In this document: positions 12,242 through 25,400 of the stretch, piece by piece | How positions within the stretch are numbered: the stretch's first letter is position 1 | Layout: every line of letters begins with the position of its first letter | Notes under the pieces: model-generated | The model's database searches: none | What the model was told of the DNA's origin: nothing | Seen by the model: the letters and a program-made list of their open reading frames with translations, nothing else | Assembly: GCF_027942865.1 (NCBI RefSeq) | Contig: NC_134510.1 | Coordinates: forward strand, 15,466,743-15,530,742 | Reading direction: 5' to 3' | Length of the DNA: 64,000 nucleotides | From: Odontesthes bonariensis | Taxonomy: Eukaryota; Chordata; Actinopteri; Atheriniformes; Atherinopsidae | Program-made: the position numbers and the translations under genes

Positions 12242-15200
12242 ATGTTGAACCTATCAGCTGTCATCTTGAGAACAGTCCTGCTGCTCCTGCTGTCGGTGTA
12301 CAGCACAGGTAAGACCTGTTGACTTTACCAGTAAATTTAGCAAGACTTACAATATTGTAATGATCGTGTTGGTAAATGCGAAATTTCTAAAAGATTGATT
12401 GTATGTGAACTCTTCTAAATTTACTGGTAAGCATGAGGAGAAATTATTCAGGAAAAATCTGATTTTCAAACAATGGGGAAAAAAAGCTTTTCTACCCATT
12501 ACACAGAAAAAATACAAAGACTGTTCATTTTTATAAATGGAAGTTAGGAGGTTGGAACAAATTAACAGAGGAAGACATGAACTGCGCAGATGTTAAAACT
12601 TTTATCTAATCAACTTTTGTCTGGTATTCAAAGGAGTGTTTCAGTGGGATTTTCTGGGATAAATTGTGGTGGATTAATACAGACTAAAGCCTCAATAATA
12701 AATCAGAACATTTTAATCAGTAATTTTGCTGTATTAGTCCAAAGACCTGTTTGTTTCGGTTAAATTAATACTTTCTGTGTTCCCTTTTAGATGGGAAAAT
12801 GGACATGATTGCAAAAAAGCAAGATTTTCAAGTTGGAGAAGAGATCTTACTGTTATGTAAAGGTAAGCAATTTATATTTCATTGGACTTTTCGATATGAT
12901 TGAAACATTGAATCCATCCATCCATAAATATTTTAGAATAAAGTTACACCTTGATTTTTACTCCCCTTCATCTTTCTTCAGCTGGAGGAGAGGGAGATAT
13001 TACGTGGCAGAAGGATGGAGAGGAAATAGATGATGAAGAAATTGTATTAAAGGTGGATGAGACCTCTTCCAAATTGCTTATTAAAAAGGCTACAATGAAG
13101 GACGCCGGCAGGTATACCTGCATGTGTGCCTATGACACTGGACACGAAGATGACATTCACACAACTCTGTATGTTTATGGTGAGTGACAACTGGCTGCAC
13201 ACACAAACCTCAATGATCAGTCTTGTTGTGAAAGCTTTTTGGTGCAAACTGGTATTGCTAAGCATAGTGGGACTTAGTAGCTTCATAACATTAGAAGTAA
13301 CCATCCTTGCCTTGTCCTCTTGTGTCAGACGGTCCATCATTTGGTAGCACCAACACCTACCATGAATTTCTGGAGGGCAAGAATGGGATGGTGCCATGCC
13401 TGGCGACAGGGCAGCCAGAGCTGGATGTTCACTGGCTAAGAGACAAGCAAGAAATCTCCTCTAATGGTAAGAGTAGAACCCCAGGTCCTTCAGCTTGCCT
13501 GAAGGGCCATTTTATGATTTAAACCTTTTATTAACTTGCTTATGTTTTTATAAATAATGTACAAGTATGAATGTTAAACATATACCCCCCCCCAAAATCT
13601 TTGTGGGCAAAATATTTCTTCAATGAAAAAACACTGTCCAGTTCAAAGCAGGGCAACAGAATCTGCTGAAGTGCTGTGCTGCGGTAGAAACTGCCATTAC
13701 TTAGTCTTGTTTCTCGAGCTGCACTAATATCACTCAAACATGGGCTTCAGCGAGCAACACAGCTTTTTATTTTGTGTCTTCCTTTCCCTTTCTGCGCTTC
13801 CCTCTCTCACTTCAGTCGGAAGGCGTGTTCATACGACATCTGATAACAGACTCCTTATTGAGAAAGTGAGGAGAGACGATGCCGGGACATACGTGTGTCA
13901 TGCCAAGATCAGAGGAAGATCTGTCACCAAGGAGCTCCTTGTCTCTGTTGTTGTCAATGGTTCGTACTACTTGTTGTATTGTTTGCAAGGGTTTGAGAAC
14001 TCATCACCCAGCTACTCAGTGCTCTTTTAAATACATAATCTTAATGATAATATATATCAATTCCAATCATATAAATAAATGTCCTAAAATGGCCTCATCC
14101 TGCAGCTCCTCCTACAGTGCGCCTGAGAGAAGAGGTAAAAAAAGTGATTGCTGGGCCTGAAACCAATGTCTCCCTAATTTGTTTGGTGGATGGTCTACCA
14201 AAACCCAACATCACCTGGAGCATGTAAGCCCCGATTTTATGTATGATTTATGTATGATAAAGGGATCTGAATCAGTTCTTTCTATAAATCAAAATAATTT
14301 TTTGGAAAATATTCAAATATTGAAAAGCCTTTTTTTTTCCTCAACTTGCAATTCTTTTTTTTTTAGATGTATATCAAGTGTATAAATTCAGTTTTTCTTT
14401 TTCAATGGCAACCTTGTTTGGACACAATTTACCATCAGTAACAATGAGTGGGTCATTTTGTGTTGTTATTTAGATTTGTGCCAGACTGTGCTTAAGAGCT
14501 CTGTTAATGCGTGTGTGTGCACGCGCGTGTGTGTGTGTGTGTGCAAAGCAGAGGTAAGGAAATGTCCGTATCAGCTTTGTTAATGTTCTGTGGCCCAATC
14601 TGTTTTACCTCCAGTCTTTTCTCTGCTTCCCTCTCCTGGCCTTTGTTTTTTCACGGTGACCCATTTTATATGTTTTAATTCCACATGTCAATATTACAAA
14701 ACTAAACTGTATTTTACTCTTTATCTTCTACTGTTAGGCCGGTGACATTTGACCCCTCACATCACCAATTCAACTCAGACCGCAGCCAGCTGACCATACA
14801 GTCTGTCGTCAGGGCTGACTTTGGGGAGTACGTCTGCACAGCCACCAATAAGATTGGCGAGAACAGTACCACCATTATGCTTCATGTCTTTGGTTGGTTT
14901 CATTCTATATCATTTTAATATATGTATTTCTTCCTGTTGTATTGTACTGTAGAGGAAACATGATCTTGATGATGGTTGTTTTTCTTTTCAGAGGCACCAG
15001 AGGTGTTTGTGTCAGTAGATAAGGTCAATGCGTCAGTGGGTGAGCGAGTATCTGTGTCCTGCAACATATCTGGCCATCCTCAGCCTGAGCTACACTGGCT
15101 CAACAAGCAAAATTGGCAGGGATTGGTAAGAATTCATGAACTGATACCTAAGCACAAAACTGTGCAAACTATTTCATGAAACAACACACAAATTTTAAAG

Positions 15201-17501
15201 TTTCAATCCATTTACAGGTCATATGATGTTCTAGTGATCTTGTTGTATCAAATTCATTCTAAGTAATTATTTCCCAACTGTTCTGTTCATGATGTGCATG
15301 ATGAGCTGCAAATACTGTACCTCTAGTTTTTGAGCTTGTCCTTCTTCTTTCTGTCAGGATTCAACTTCTGGTCGTGTCCGTGTGGTTGAAGGCATGTTGG
15401 AGATTGATGAGGTAGTGCCCTCTGATGGTGGATTATACTCCTGCGTGGCTGTCAGCGTTTCTGGAAACGCATCGAGAGATGTTGCAATATACAGTAAGAG
15501 TTTATGTCTGTCTGTATTAAATGAAGTAAAAGTAGATCCATTCATTATTGATCAACAAACCTCTGATATACATTTTATTTTATTTTTTCCGCCCTGCTGC
15601 CTGACCTACAGCTGTGCCCGGGCCCCCTCATTACCTGTCAGTCTCCCCTGGTCCGACCTCTGTCGTCTTCTCGCTCAAAACTCTCCCCATCAGTGGGGGA
15701 ACACCGATCACAAGTTTTGTACTGCAGTGGAAGCAAAATACAGCAGAACAGTGGGAGCGTACTATCGTCCCAGATTCAGGTGAAACAGCTGCTCCTAAAA
15801 GACGCATCGCTGTTGTGAAAGCATCACTCAGCATTCCTATTTTAATCTGTTTTCACCATAAACTTATGTTCCTTGATTTGCATGTTTTTTTAGATCCCTT
15901 AGTTATCACCGCACTCAAGCCGTACACGTTGTACACAGTACGTTTGGCAGCCCTGAACATGGTGGGACAAGGACAGTTCTCGGATGAGCAGAGCGTCCGC
16001 ACTCACGGAATACGTAAGTTTAGAAATGTTTATATGCTTTTTATTTTTATTTTAATCTGCCTTTGTAATTTTCTCTTGTTCATCCCTCATGTGTTCAACA
16101 TTTAAACATTTTCAAACCATCATTTTTTGCTGCCTGCTGTTCACTCATGCCGGCGATGACATCGTGTAATCCACTGTCATCCATTCTCAGAAGGTAAAGT
16201 GCTCACAGTACACACACACTACTTACATAACTGAAATCTGGATGCATTCTAAGAAAATACCGCTCAATGCAATAGGTGTTGACACACGATAACTGCTATT
16301 AAATTTGGTTATAATTTATCCCTTCCTGCTCCTGGCTATAGGTGAACCAGACAGCCCGGTTTTGTCCACTGATGAGATGAACATAGAGGGCAACTCTTTC
16401 TCTGTTCCTCTCAAACTGAAGGATGAGGGTGGATCCCCTCTCCTGCACTTCAGTGTTCGATACAGACAGGTGGGAGACAGAATGAGTTTATCTCCATGTT
16501 TACCTCCATCACAACATGCCCCCTGCTGATTCTTACGTTTCCTGTGTACTTTTTAACAGGACAAAGAAGGGACCGAGTGGAAAGAAATGCAGCTGCAATC
16601 TGATGCCGACTCTGTCACCCTAAAAGACCTCGCTTTTGGCTCAGAATATCAACTGGAAATCACAGCAGTCAACACAAATGGTTCCTCTATGCCTGCCACA
16701 TTCAACTTTACAATTGCAGAAAAACCTGGTACGTTGCTTCCAACCACCTTCTTTGTGAAAATGTTGCTCAGGATATTACCTGAAGAACATCACCATACAT
16801 AGCTCTGATAAAATTGGCAATAAAAAAAATTTCCATAGAATTAGGACATTTGCGATACCTCCATTTTTGGTTATTTAGTGTTTTTTATCCTCTCCTCTTC
16901 AAGTGAGCACCAGCATGACCAAAGGCAGTGTGGTTGGCATCGTCATGTTGATCTTCCTTGTGGTATTCCTGGTGGTAGACGCTACCTGCTGCTACAGAAA
17001 TCGCTGTGGCCTGCTCATGTCCATTGCAGTGAAAGTGTTTGGAAAGAAGGTTCCAGGCCTCAAAATGGTTGAAGACGGAGAGGAAACCACTAAAGGGTAA
17101 GCAGGTGTTTAACAAAGAAATAAAAGAACCAGAAATATATAGGTATCGTGTATTCCTGTTCAACAGCGTCATAATTCAAACACTAATGTGCATTCTGGCT
17201 GCAGAGAGGTAAATCTGAAAGGTTTATCCACTCCAAGAAACAGCATTCAGCAGACAGTGGGCAAGGAGGGTGGAAAGCTCACAGAGGTCACCTGCGACAA
17301 AGCTCCCCTCACCAAACACGAGTATGTTCATTCTTTTACATACTTCGAATCCACAGAGATGTACAACAGAGTCAAGAATGTTGAGAAAAAAATATAGCAC
17401 TGTATTTTTTGTATTCAGTTTTTTGGGTTTTACTTTAACACGTCGCTTGTATTTTTTTTTCCCCCCACAGAAAAACACAAATTCCCACTCATGATGCGTG
17501 A
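12242..17501 (+). CDS. ncam3: Neural cell adhesion molecule family receptor (NCAM3-like)
   Basis: Type I membrane adhesion receptor of the NCAM family, expected to mediate homophilic Ig-domain contacts between neural cells. Sixteen exons join in one frame to 695 aa: 12242-12308, 12791-12862, 12982-13179, 13329-13466, 13816-13959, 14106-14223, 14738-14892, 14992-15125, 15358-15493, 15612-15779, 15894-16013, 16342-16469, 16560-16728, 16904-17096, 17205-17321, 17471-17501. A leucine-rich signal peptide (about 1-22) is followed by four Ig domains, each from two exons (about 23-112, 113-206, 207-297, 298-387). They show the Cys...Trp...DAGxYxC pattern, e.g. DAGRYTC and DAGTYVC. Two FN3 domains follow (about 388-483 and 484-582), then a membrane helix (about 591-612). 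The juxtamembrane CCYRNRCGLLMSIAV is close to the NCAM1/2 palmitoylation region. Several N-glycosylation sequons occur (NVSL, NITW, NSTT, NASV, NGSS). The tail is short (about 83 aa) and ends IPTHDA. NCAM1/2 have five Ig domains; here one is missing. Family assignment is firm; the ncam3 symbol is from recall. Confidence 0.85.
14509..14544. repeat. Alternating purine-pyrimidine (TG/CG) tract in an NCAM-family intron
   Basis: GTGTGTGTGCACGCGCGTGTG followed by more GT lies in the intron between the two exons of the third Ig domain. Such tracts can adopt Z-DNA; no function is shown. Confidence 0.8.
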
Positions 17502-19640
17502 AGCCAGAAACTGAGGAGATGGAGTATAAACTAGTGATGATGTTTTGTACAGTGAACAAGAGAAGAAGTCCAATAATCCCAGCTGCTATGGGAAAGTTGA
17601 AACATACCAACACACTAGGAAGGTGACTGATTTGGTCAAAGTGTGTTAAAACTGGACTGATCCAGCCCTCTGTACTGTTAAAGTGAGGACTATGTGAGCC
17701 TGCGTGTAGCCTCTGTTCTTCTTTTTCTTTTGTCTTTGCTCATATTTACATGACTTTAATGACATTTTACAGGGTAATGTTGATGTGTGTCTTACAGCAT
17801 TGAATTGTTATTGCAACAAATGTTTACCTTTTGCATTTCAGTGTTACTCCGACTCAGTTATCTTTTTTGTTGTTACTAACATTGTATTACCATCATATCG
17901 TGGCAGCTTACATTTATGTCAGTGATTTAGTGCCTGATTTTTTTTTTTACTGTAGAACATTGAATCTTAATATAAAGGAATATGTGCTGATATTTATTGC
18001 TTTTTAATGTAACCATACAATAACCAAATGAGAGTTGTTGATGATTCCTTTGTTTTCTTAACAAATCTAATGCTCTGCTGTTTAGCAGAGACTATTTTGG
18101 ATGATTCCAGCATGTAAGTTATTTTGCATTCATACGCATAATATTATTTGCAGTAGATTAGAATGTTCACAGGCCAATGTTTAATTCTCCTGCAGCTATT
18201 CTATTTTCAAAAGGCTTGATTGCAGATTCACTGACTACTGACGTTGTTGTAATACTTTATTTAACACTGTACATTGTTGTGTATACACATGTTACATCGT
18301 TCATATTTGTTGTTGAGAAACCTGTAAAACAGCTTTATGTCTTTTCTGCTCACCACATGAATGTTTTTAGCGGCATCTCTCTGACAAACAGTAAAACCAT
18401 GAAAACAGAAAATCTTTTTTCTTTTTTTCAATGGCTATAAATGCATGAATTTATGCGCAAATGCATTAATTATTACAATCAGAGGAGTTCAGAAAGATAA
18501 GTTTGTGCTCTTTTTAAAGAGACTTGATTTGTTTTGAAATCAAAATATAAAGCAGGATTACTGAACACCTTCATTTTTGAGTAAGTTGTAATTTTTTTGC
18601 TCTCTGGCTCCCCTACATTGTGGAATGTAACACCACTGTCATTAAAACAGAATTCCACGTGAGCGCTGCAAATGTACAGCCATACACATGAATTTGTTGT
18701 TATGTTGAAAAGGCCACAAAGAAGCCATTAAAATCTCACAAATATGTCAAGCAACCGTAAAGTGGGGCTGGAAACCAAAGTCATAAACTGTGGCATCTCA
18801 ACCCCCCCGGGGCGCCTGAGGGTAGTTCCAGGCCCTGGAACATGCATAAAAGACAAAGGTCAGTGTAATTCAAAATGAGTCAGACACACTGTGTTGCTTT
18901 AATTCAGTCTCACAGGTACAGTGATCTCACAGTGTGATGTATCACATGGACCAATTCAGTCTAAACTAGCTTCAAACTGCAACTCCCAGTTCTCCATTTT
19001 TTTTTGCTGTTTTGAAAGTCATATACCACCCGGTCCTCCAAAAACACAAGTGCCCTGCTTTAATATAAGAATTCAGTCCACCAGCACTGAGTGGAAAACA
19101 GTGCACCCACACTGAAAATTGTTGAGTAGTTCGACAAAGGCTCATGGGCTTCGTAAGCTGTTAAGTTTGCCAGTCCCGTATCTAATCACTTTGATTTTAG
19201 CAGCAAAGACATCGTCTTCTTTGTTTGTTTTTTTAGATAAACTAGACAGCTGGCGTAGGGTCCAACTGCTCATTGCTCGCTCAGTGATCTTATGCTAGTC
19301 TTTTAAAACACTGAATTTCCTCAGGAAATAAGTGATAGCTAACTTTTTTTTGTCCTCAAACTACATTTTTTTTCCATCTGTTTACAAAGAGGATAAACAG
19401 CGGATTCCGTTGATTATTCTATGTTTGAAAAGTTCAAAATAGATAAGAAAGGTTCTATAAACTATAGCCAACTAGTGAGCAGAACGGGCTGGGCTCAGAC
19501 CGTTTGGTGCATTTAGCAAGAAAACAAAAAGCAAAGCAGGAATTTGAGGTTGACCTGACAGGGTGCAGAGGCACAGTAAGGAAAAAAGCTTATAACTTTT
19601 TTTTCTTTATCTTTTGGGTGAACAAACCTAACTACATATA
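17502..19640. other. NCAM-family 3'UTR and intergenic sequence
   Basis: Non-coding and AT-rich after the stop codon. No canonical AATAAA was found close to the stop; an ATTAAA variant at about 18641 is one possible polyadenylation signal, so the 3'UTR end is undetermined. No further gene is visible. Confidence 0.5.
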
Positions 19641-19649
19641 GCGCATGCA

Positions 19650-20260
19650 GGAAGCTTCGGATTTTTCTCAACTCGTTACATTTCTGGTTCGTCTTATAAT
19701 GGATTTGATTCTATGTGTCTTCATTAGTCTGCAAAGATTACTAATGTGGAAGTTTTTCATATTCTTCTGGACAAAAGTGCTAAACCAGGTGGGACCGGGA
19801 GTGTCAGAGTGCAGCCATTTTCAGAGTTGCTCAACTGGTTTCAAGTCAAAATTTCAGCTGTCATTCCAGGACTTTCATAGTTTCTGCTCAAGTCTATTCC
19901 TGTGTTATATTTGCAGAATGCTTCAGATCATTGTCTTGCTGACTGGTAATATCTTCCTGAATCTGAAGTCCAAAGCACTATAGGAAAGGTGTTAACGGAT
20001 GATGCTGCCACCACCATGTTTGACTGTGTGGATTGTTTTAATGAGGTGACACTGTGCCTGGTTTCCTTAAAACACATGCTGGTTTTTTTGAGTGATACTT
20101 GTGACCAAATATTTAAATATTTCTTTTCTGTTTAATAAGATCTTGGTCTTAGACTCATTTGGGTTTGTTTTGGCAAAATCCTATTGTGCTGTCAGCTGCC
20201 TTTCAGAGCTGAATGGCATTGGTCTGGCCTCTCAATTTTAAAAAGTCTAAAAAGCTTTCT
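19650..20260 (-). pseudogene. Tc1-like transposase relic (antisense)
   Basis: Read on the minus strand, 20001-20028 encodes TVKHGGGSI, a hallmark Tc1-family transposase motif. Surrounding plus-strand words such as GATCATTGTCTTGCTG (near 19926) and TTTGGCAAA followed by TCTGGCCTCT (about 20168-20233) match in order the antisense of abundant fish Tc1-like elements known to me. The frame is broken by many stops and indels, so it is an old dead copy. Terminal inverted repeats were not delimited. Assignment is by recalled similarity. Confidence 0.7.
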
Positions 20261-21570
20261 GTACAAACTGAGCAGTACAATTAGGATCACTGTGCATCAC
20301 TTACACATGATATACAATAGATTTACCTTAAGCTATCGTCTTTAAGGAATGATCTGAGCTCTGTCTGAGACTCTCTTCAAACATTCAGCAAATAAACTAA
20401 TTTTCAGTGTGTGAAGATAGACGCACTGACATCTGAATGCAGCTCACCAAAGGAGACCTTTATGAAGCTAAGTACTAAGATAACAAAATAAAGTTAGTTT
20501 TGTAGTGCTTGAAAGGCTGGAATCATTTACTGGATGTTTCTCATGAATAGAGGAAGAATGTCATTCTTTCTACCTTTTTGATTCTGATAATTTACTTTTA
20601 ATTAACATATATGCTTGTGAGGACTGCTGTTAAAATTAAAATTTTGTTATTTGTTTTGAGGAAAAAAATTATAATAATTCACAATCAATTTGAGCACAGA
20701 ACAGAAAGTGTGGGCTTTCACCTGACTTAGCAAGAGAGGGCCTTTGCATTGTGAAAAGCTTTCACTGGAAACAATGTTGTTGCACACATGAAGAGGATGA
20801 TAAAATTGCTAAAGCTCTTTTGCCAGTGTTTACTTTAAGATCATTAACAGGAGGAAGTTGAGGTCTTGGTCACTGACAAATAATGTGGCAATCAAGATAC
20901 TCAGCATGCTGATGGATGCATGACACATTATTTAACTGTTCCTTCTTCATCATAATTTCTTCTATATTCAATCGTAATCGTATTTAATTATATCAAAAGC
21001 TTTTTAATACAAACCCGTATCTACTTATTACAGGAGTTTCATGCAAACATGGTATTCCTTTTAGTTTTACGCCCATGTTGCTATTCTGAGAGTGGACTAT
21101 ATTTTGTGACAGAATTACTTTGTTCTTACAATTGTTTTCCCAAGTAGTTTAGAAATATACAAGCACAATTAAATAGTTCTGTATTTAGACGATGTACATG
21201 TTTCAAATTATGTAAATAAGATTTTGGCTGCTCATTTGGAAATTTGTCAGCTGCTGTTTCCACCATAAACCGTTTATGGTACAATACGCATAAAGAGCGA
21301 GCACTAAACCCTCACAGAAACTAAACACATATTTTGTATGTATTCAAACACAAACATGAACTTAACGCAGTTTTAAACATTATTTGACATTGGCTGATTT
21401 TTAATCCCCAGGAGAATCATCGATGTGATTCCAGTCCTGAGTCCTGGATCCATAAACCGCAGCAGGTGTGATTCCTGACCGCAGCCGTGTTGAAGCAGCT
21501 CTATGTGACTCAGTGCTGTGCGGTGGGAACGCCCCCTCTTAGCCTGATGCGTTCCTGCTGACAAGAAGCA
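20261..21570. other. Intergenic region between the NCAM-family gene and mroh1
   Basis: AT-rich sequence without a supported gene, RNA or well-defined repeat. Confidence 0.5.
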
Positions 21571-22430
21571 CATGACCAGGCGTGTTTACACCTGCAGCCA
21601 CTCACTCACACTGCAAACTGTAACTGTGACATTGCCTGTCCCGCGAACCAGGACGAGAAGTAGCCTTGTGGTAAGAAGTTATTGCTTGTTGGACGCTCAC
21701 AAGACGCTGGTGTGTTAGTAAACCTGAATTAGCCTTATTAGCAAGGTGGTTTTTCCTTATTGAGGAGGCTAGCGGTTCTTCCGTAGCAGCGGTTGCTAGT
21801 TTAGCATGCTAGCGTTTTTCAAATTGGTTAGCTCGCTGCATCAGCATAACCACCGAAGCGAGTCAAAAACTAATTGGTAAAACGATAAACCTGAACCCCA
21901 ACGACGTTATCTCGTCTGTTTAAGTTAGTTACCACTGCAAAGTGTGTGTGTCTTTAGTGTCATGTTTTTTTCGTTTACCAAAACCTTAGAAATGTCTGAA
22001 TGCGTTTGCTATTTATATTTTTAGTTGATGATGATGTGAACCAGTTAGTGGTAGAAAACTGGTGTGACAGTCAGCTCAGTTAATTTAAACCAACTGCGAA
22101 AGCTTGCAGCCACTACTCAGTAATAGTGTTAGTGGTGTCTCAATGATTTTGCTCAACGCTGCCACGCAAACTATAGGTTAATGGAAACGTCACATGGCGT
22201 TTATGAGTGTGCGGCATTTTTTCGATCAGAACGTTTGAAATATCCCAAGACAACACAACTCAATTTGTAAAATGATGAGGGAATGCCAACATAAATGGCT
22301 TAATTTGAATTAGAAAATGTCAACTTGAAGTAGCACTACTTTCTGATAATGTCTGTTATATTTTGCTCCATAAAGCCCGTGTCCATCCTTGCTCACTGGC
22401 TCCGGGAAGCCAGTCGTCTTCCTGTCCAAC
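21571..22430 (+). promoter_or_regulatory. Putative mroh1 promoter, non-coding first exon and 5'UTR
   Basis: Base composition becomes more GC-rich near 21420-21680. A strong donor (CTTGTG then GTAAGAAGTT, donor at 21671) suggests a non-coding first exon ending at 21670. The coding exon with ATG at 22431 would follow after an intron; acceptor candidates include AAGCCAG at about 22407-22413. No TATA box is evident, as expected for a housekeeping-type gene. Exon 1 is inferred and needs transcript support. Confidence 0.4.
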
Positions 22431-25400
22431 ATGGATGACACTGATGTGGAACGTGAGTCTTTTCCTCTTCTTAATGATTGACCATGCGTGTTGAATCGCT
22501 TTGCCTCACAGGTGTCTAAATAACCGACCAGCTTATGTTTTTTTTTAACTTTATGTTCTCTGTTCTTTATGTTAATTCTGTGTGGTCCTGTAGAGGTGAC
22601 TCTGGCTCTGCTGGATGCAGCCAACGATAAAGACGCAGAAGTCCAGGAGCAAGTCAGAAAGTCCGTGTTGACTCTTGGAAAACAGCAGCCAGACCGAGTG
22701 TTAGCTATATGTCAGGATTACCTCCTGAAACATCCCAAGGTAAAACCTCACACTACAAATGAATCATTTCAAATTTAGTGTTTGAAACTCCAGGGTTCCT
22801 TATGAAACATAATGTGGTAACCCGTGGCTGCTGCTGTTATCAGTTGTCCCGCAGCACAGAACCAAGCAGAGAGCAAATACTTTAGTTCTCATAGATTGAT
22901 AAGCAATGCAAATACTGGCAGTGCCATTAAACTCTTGTGTCTACTAACATTTAAAAACTCTTTTAAAGTACATTTAGTCCAGTTGTAGAATATTAAAAGT
23001 TAATTCAGCTGCTCCATAATCATCCTCACTCACAAATGATCGCTTCATTTCAGATGTAATGTGGTATGACAAAAATGTTTTATCAGTGCAGTGTTAATTA
23101 ATGATGGTTTATTTATCCCTGTCATGTGTGTCTAAAGTATTTTATTTTCCAACTGTGAGTACCCCAGCCATGTAAAGTAAATGTTTAAGTGAATTTAATG
23201 TCCATGAGTCAGAGTCTAATTCAGGACAATGTACAGATATTATTCAGAGTTCAGGTTGAGTGTCCAGTGATATCTACTTTCTCTGTGCTTTGATCACAAA
23301 AGCAGTTATGTTGAAGGTAACTTCCCTAGGAATGACTTTCTAACCACGACTTCGATCTTAACTTCTGCAAGTTAATGGACTCTGTGTGTGGTTTTGATGT
23401 GAGTTGGATGAATGAGGAACTGAAGCTGTATCAGACAGCTGCTTCACACTAAAAGGGCAAGAATCACCATGTCACCATGGTTATTTAATCAGACATTATA
23501 GTATGTTTTCTTGAATGATAAACCAAAAGATTTGATTTTCTCTAAACCTCTTTCCTGGAATACACCTCACGAGGTCAACATTTGTACTAAATAACATGCA
23601 AATAAGTTTATATATGTGATTTTTCTGTCACAGAGATACCTCGGGGAAACACTAAAGAGAGACAGAGAAACAGTTATTTATGCTGCCCAATGTCACGGTA
23701 ACCATGGTTTCAAACCGTCAAAAAACAAACAAACAAGAACTTACTTTCTCTGACAGCTGCAAAGTTGAAAAGTTCGATTTGTGAAATGAATTACAATTTT
23801 TAATATTTTTCTTTCTTTTTGAGCAAAAGATTTAGCAATTATTGTTCTAAAAGTATTTTCCTTTTGTTTTATGTTTGCTCTAATTAAAAGTGAAAATAAA
23901 GTGAAAATGATCACAAATTGGTTTTGAATTCTAAAAGCAAGCTTAGATCGTTAAGCTGTGTAACTGCTTGTGACTGTATATGCTGTATATAATGCTGCAC
24001 TATCCTCTTATTCTCTCATCCACTGACTCATTTGATTGATCATTTGATTACAATATGGCACTGAGGAAATGTCTTGAAATATCAGCAATATAACACTCGA
24101 GAAGTCCTTTTCTGTGTTTTTCTGTCTGAGAATCAGTTTCTAACATTTAAACAGGAAGCAGTAGGTTCACAACGTTATGTTGCAGATGAATAAAGGCTGT
24201 ACCATTTTTGAGATGTGTTCCACTTTGCTGTGTTATTTTTAACTGCATGTTGTTTTGTCTTTTCCTATTTCATCCCTTTCATAATTTTCCTCCTTTTCTC
24301 AATTTTCTCTTCCTCCTGAAGTTGGTAGTGAGCCACAGAGTTGTGATACTTCAGACTATTGAGCTTATTGTCAGCTCCAGGATAGAGGAGATCAGTGCTC
24401 CCAGAATAAAGAGTATTATCTCTTTGGCCTCAGATGAAATGACCCGATCAAAGGTAAAATGATGTTACCCTACTTCTTAATTTTTATTTAGAAGAGAAAA
24501 CGCACATTGGATCATTTAGTTTTGGATAAGGTGGCACAGCTCCTTCTGTTTGAATCTTCAAATTTACAGTCTCATCCTGATATTTGACCTTTGTTCTTTG
24601 CCCCTGGTTGACTCAGGAGGTCATCCCTGACTGGCAGCAGGCAGCCAGTAATATCTTGGTTGCTGTGGGAAACAAGTATATCAATGACATCATGGAGGAG
24701 ATACTAAGCAAGTTTCAGCCAGGAATCCTACCTCACTTCTTTGTGGTCCAAACTCTAGCCAACCTCTCTGACTCAAATGGTAAGAAAGTACAAACCAGGA
24801 AAGTTTTTATTTTTTCTAAAGTAGAGCAAAAACTTTATCCTATAATTTGCAGCGTTTATGTAAAAGACACAAGTACAAAGGAAATCATTTTTTAGTGTCT
24901 TCACTGATAAACCTCATTGTATTTAAAACATGTTAAAAAAAAAAGGCTAATTTTGATACCAGCAACACATTCAAAAGAAGTTGGAAGGGAGGCAGCGTGT
25001 GAACATAGTTCTGGAAGATTGTGCAATTAGCAGATCAACTGCTGACAGGTGGGGGTGCCAGGATTGGGCATCAGTGGAGGTAGTGAGTAAGAAAAAGGCC
25101 AAGGACTGAATCCACTGTTGGAAGTGCGTGACCTTCAAGCCCTCAGGTGGCACTGCACGAGAAACAAATCATGCCACCACGATCGGTGTAGCCACGTGTG
25201 CGCAGCAATATCTTGGAAAAAAAACTTTAACTCGACACAGACCAACACTGCATCCGTAATTGTAACCTGAAACTGTATGACACATGCTAAACAAAATCCT
25301 GTATCAACTCTGCGCAGAAATAACACAGTGGACATGTGTTATGTGGTCAGATCAGTACACGCTTCCGGTGTTTCTACAAAAAATGGATGTTAGGTTCTAC

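Noticed and set aside
18838-18870. TATA-like GCATAAAAG downstream of the NCAM-family gene
   Set aside because: No coding exon or plausible transcript follows it before mroh1, and the motif alone is weak.
19645-19983. 112-codon plus-strand frame
   Set aside because: It lies opposite the antisense Tc1-like relic and has no recognisable content.
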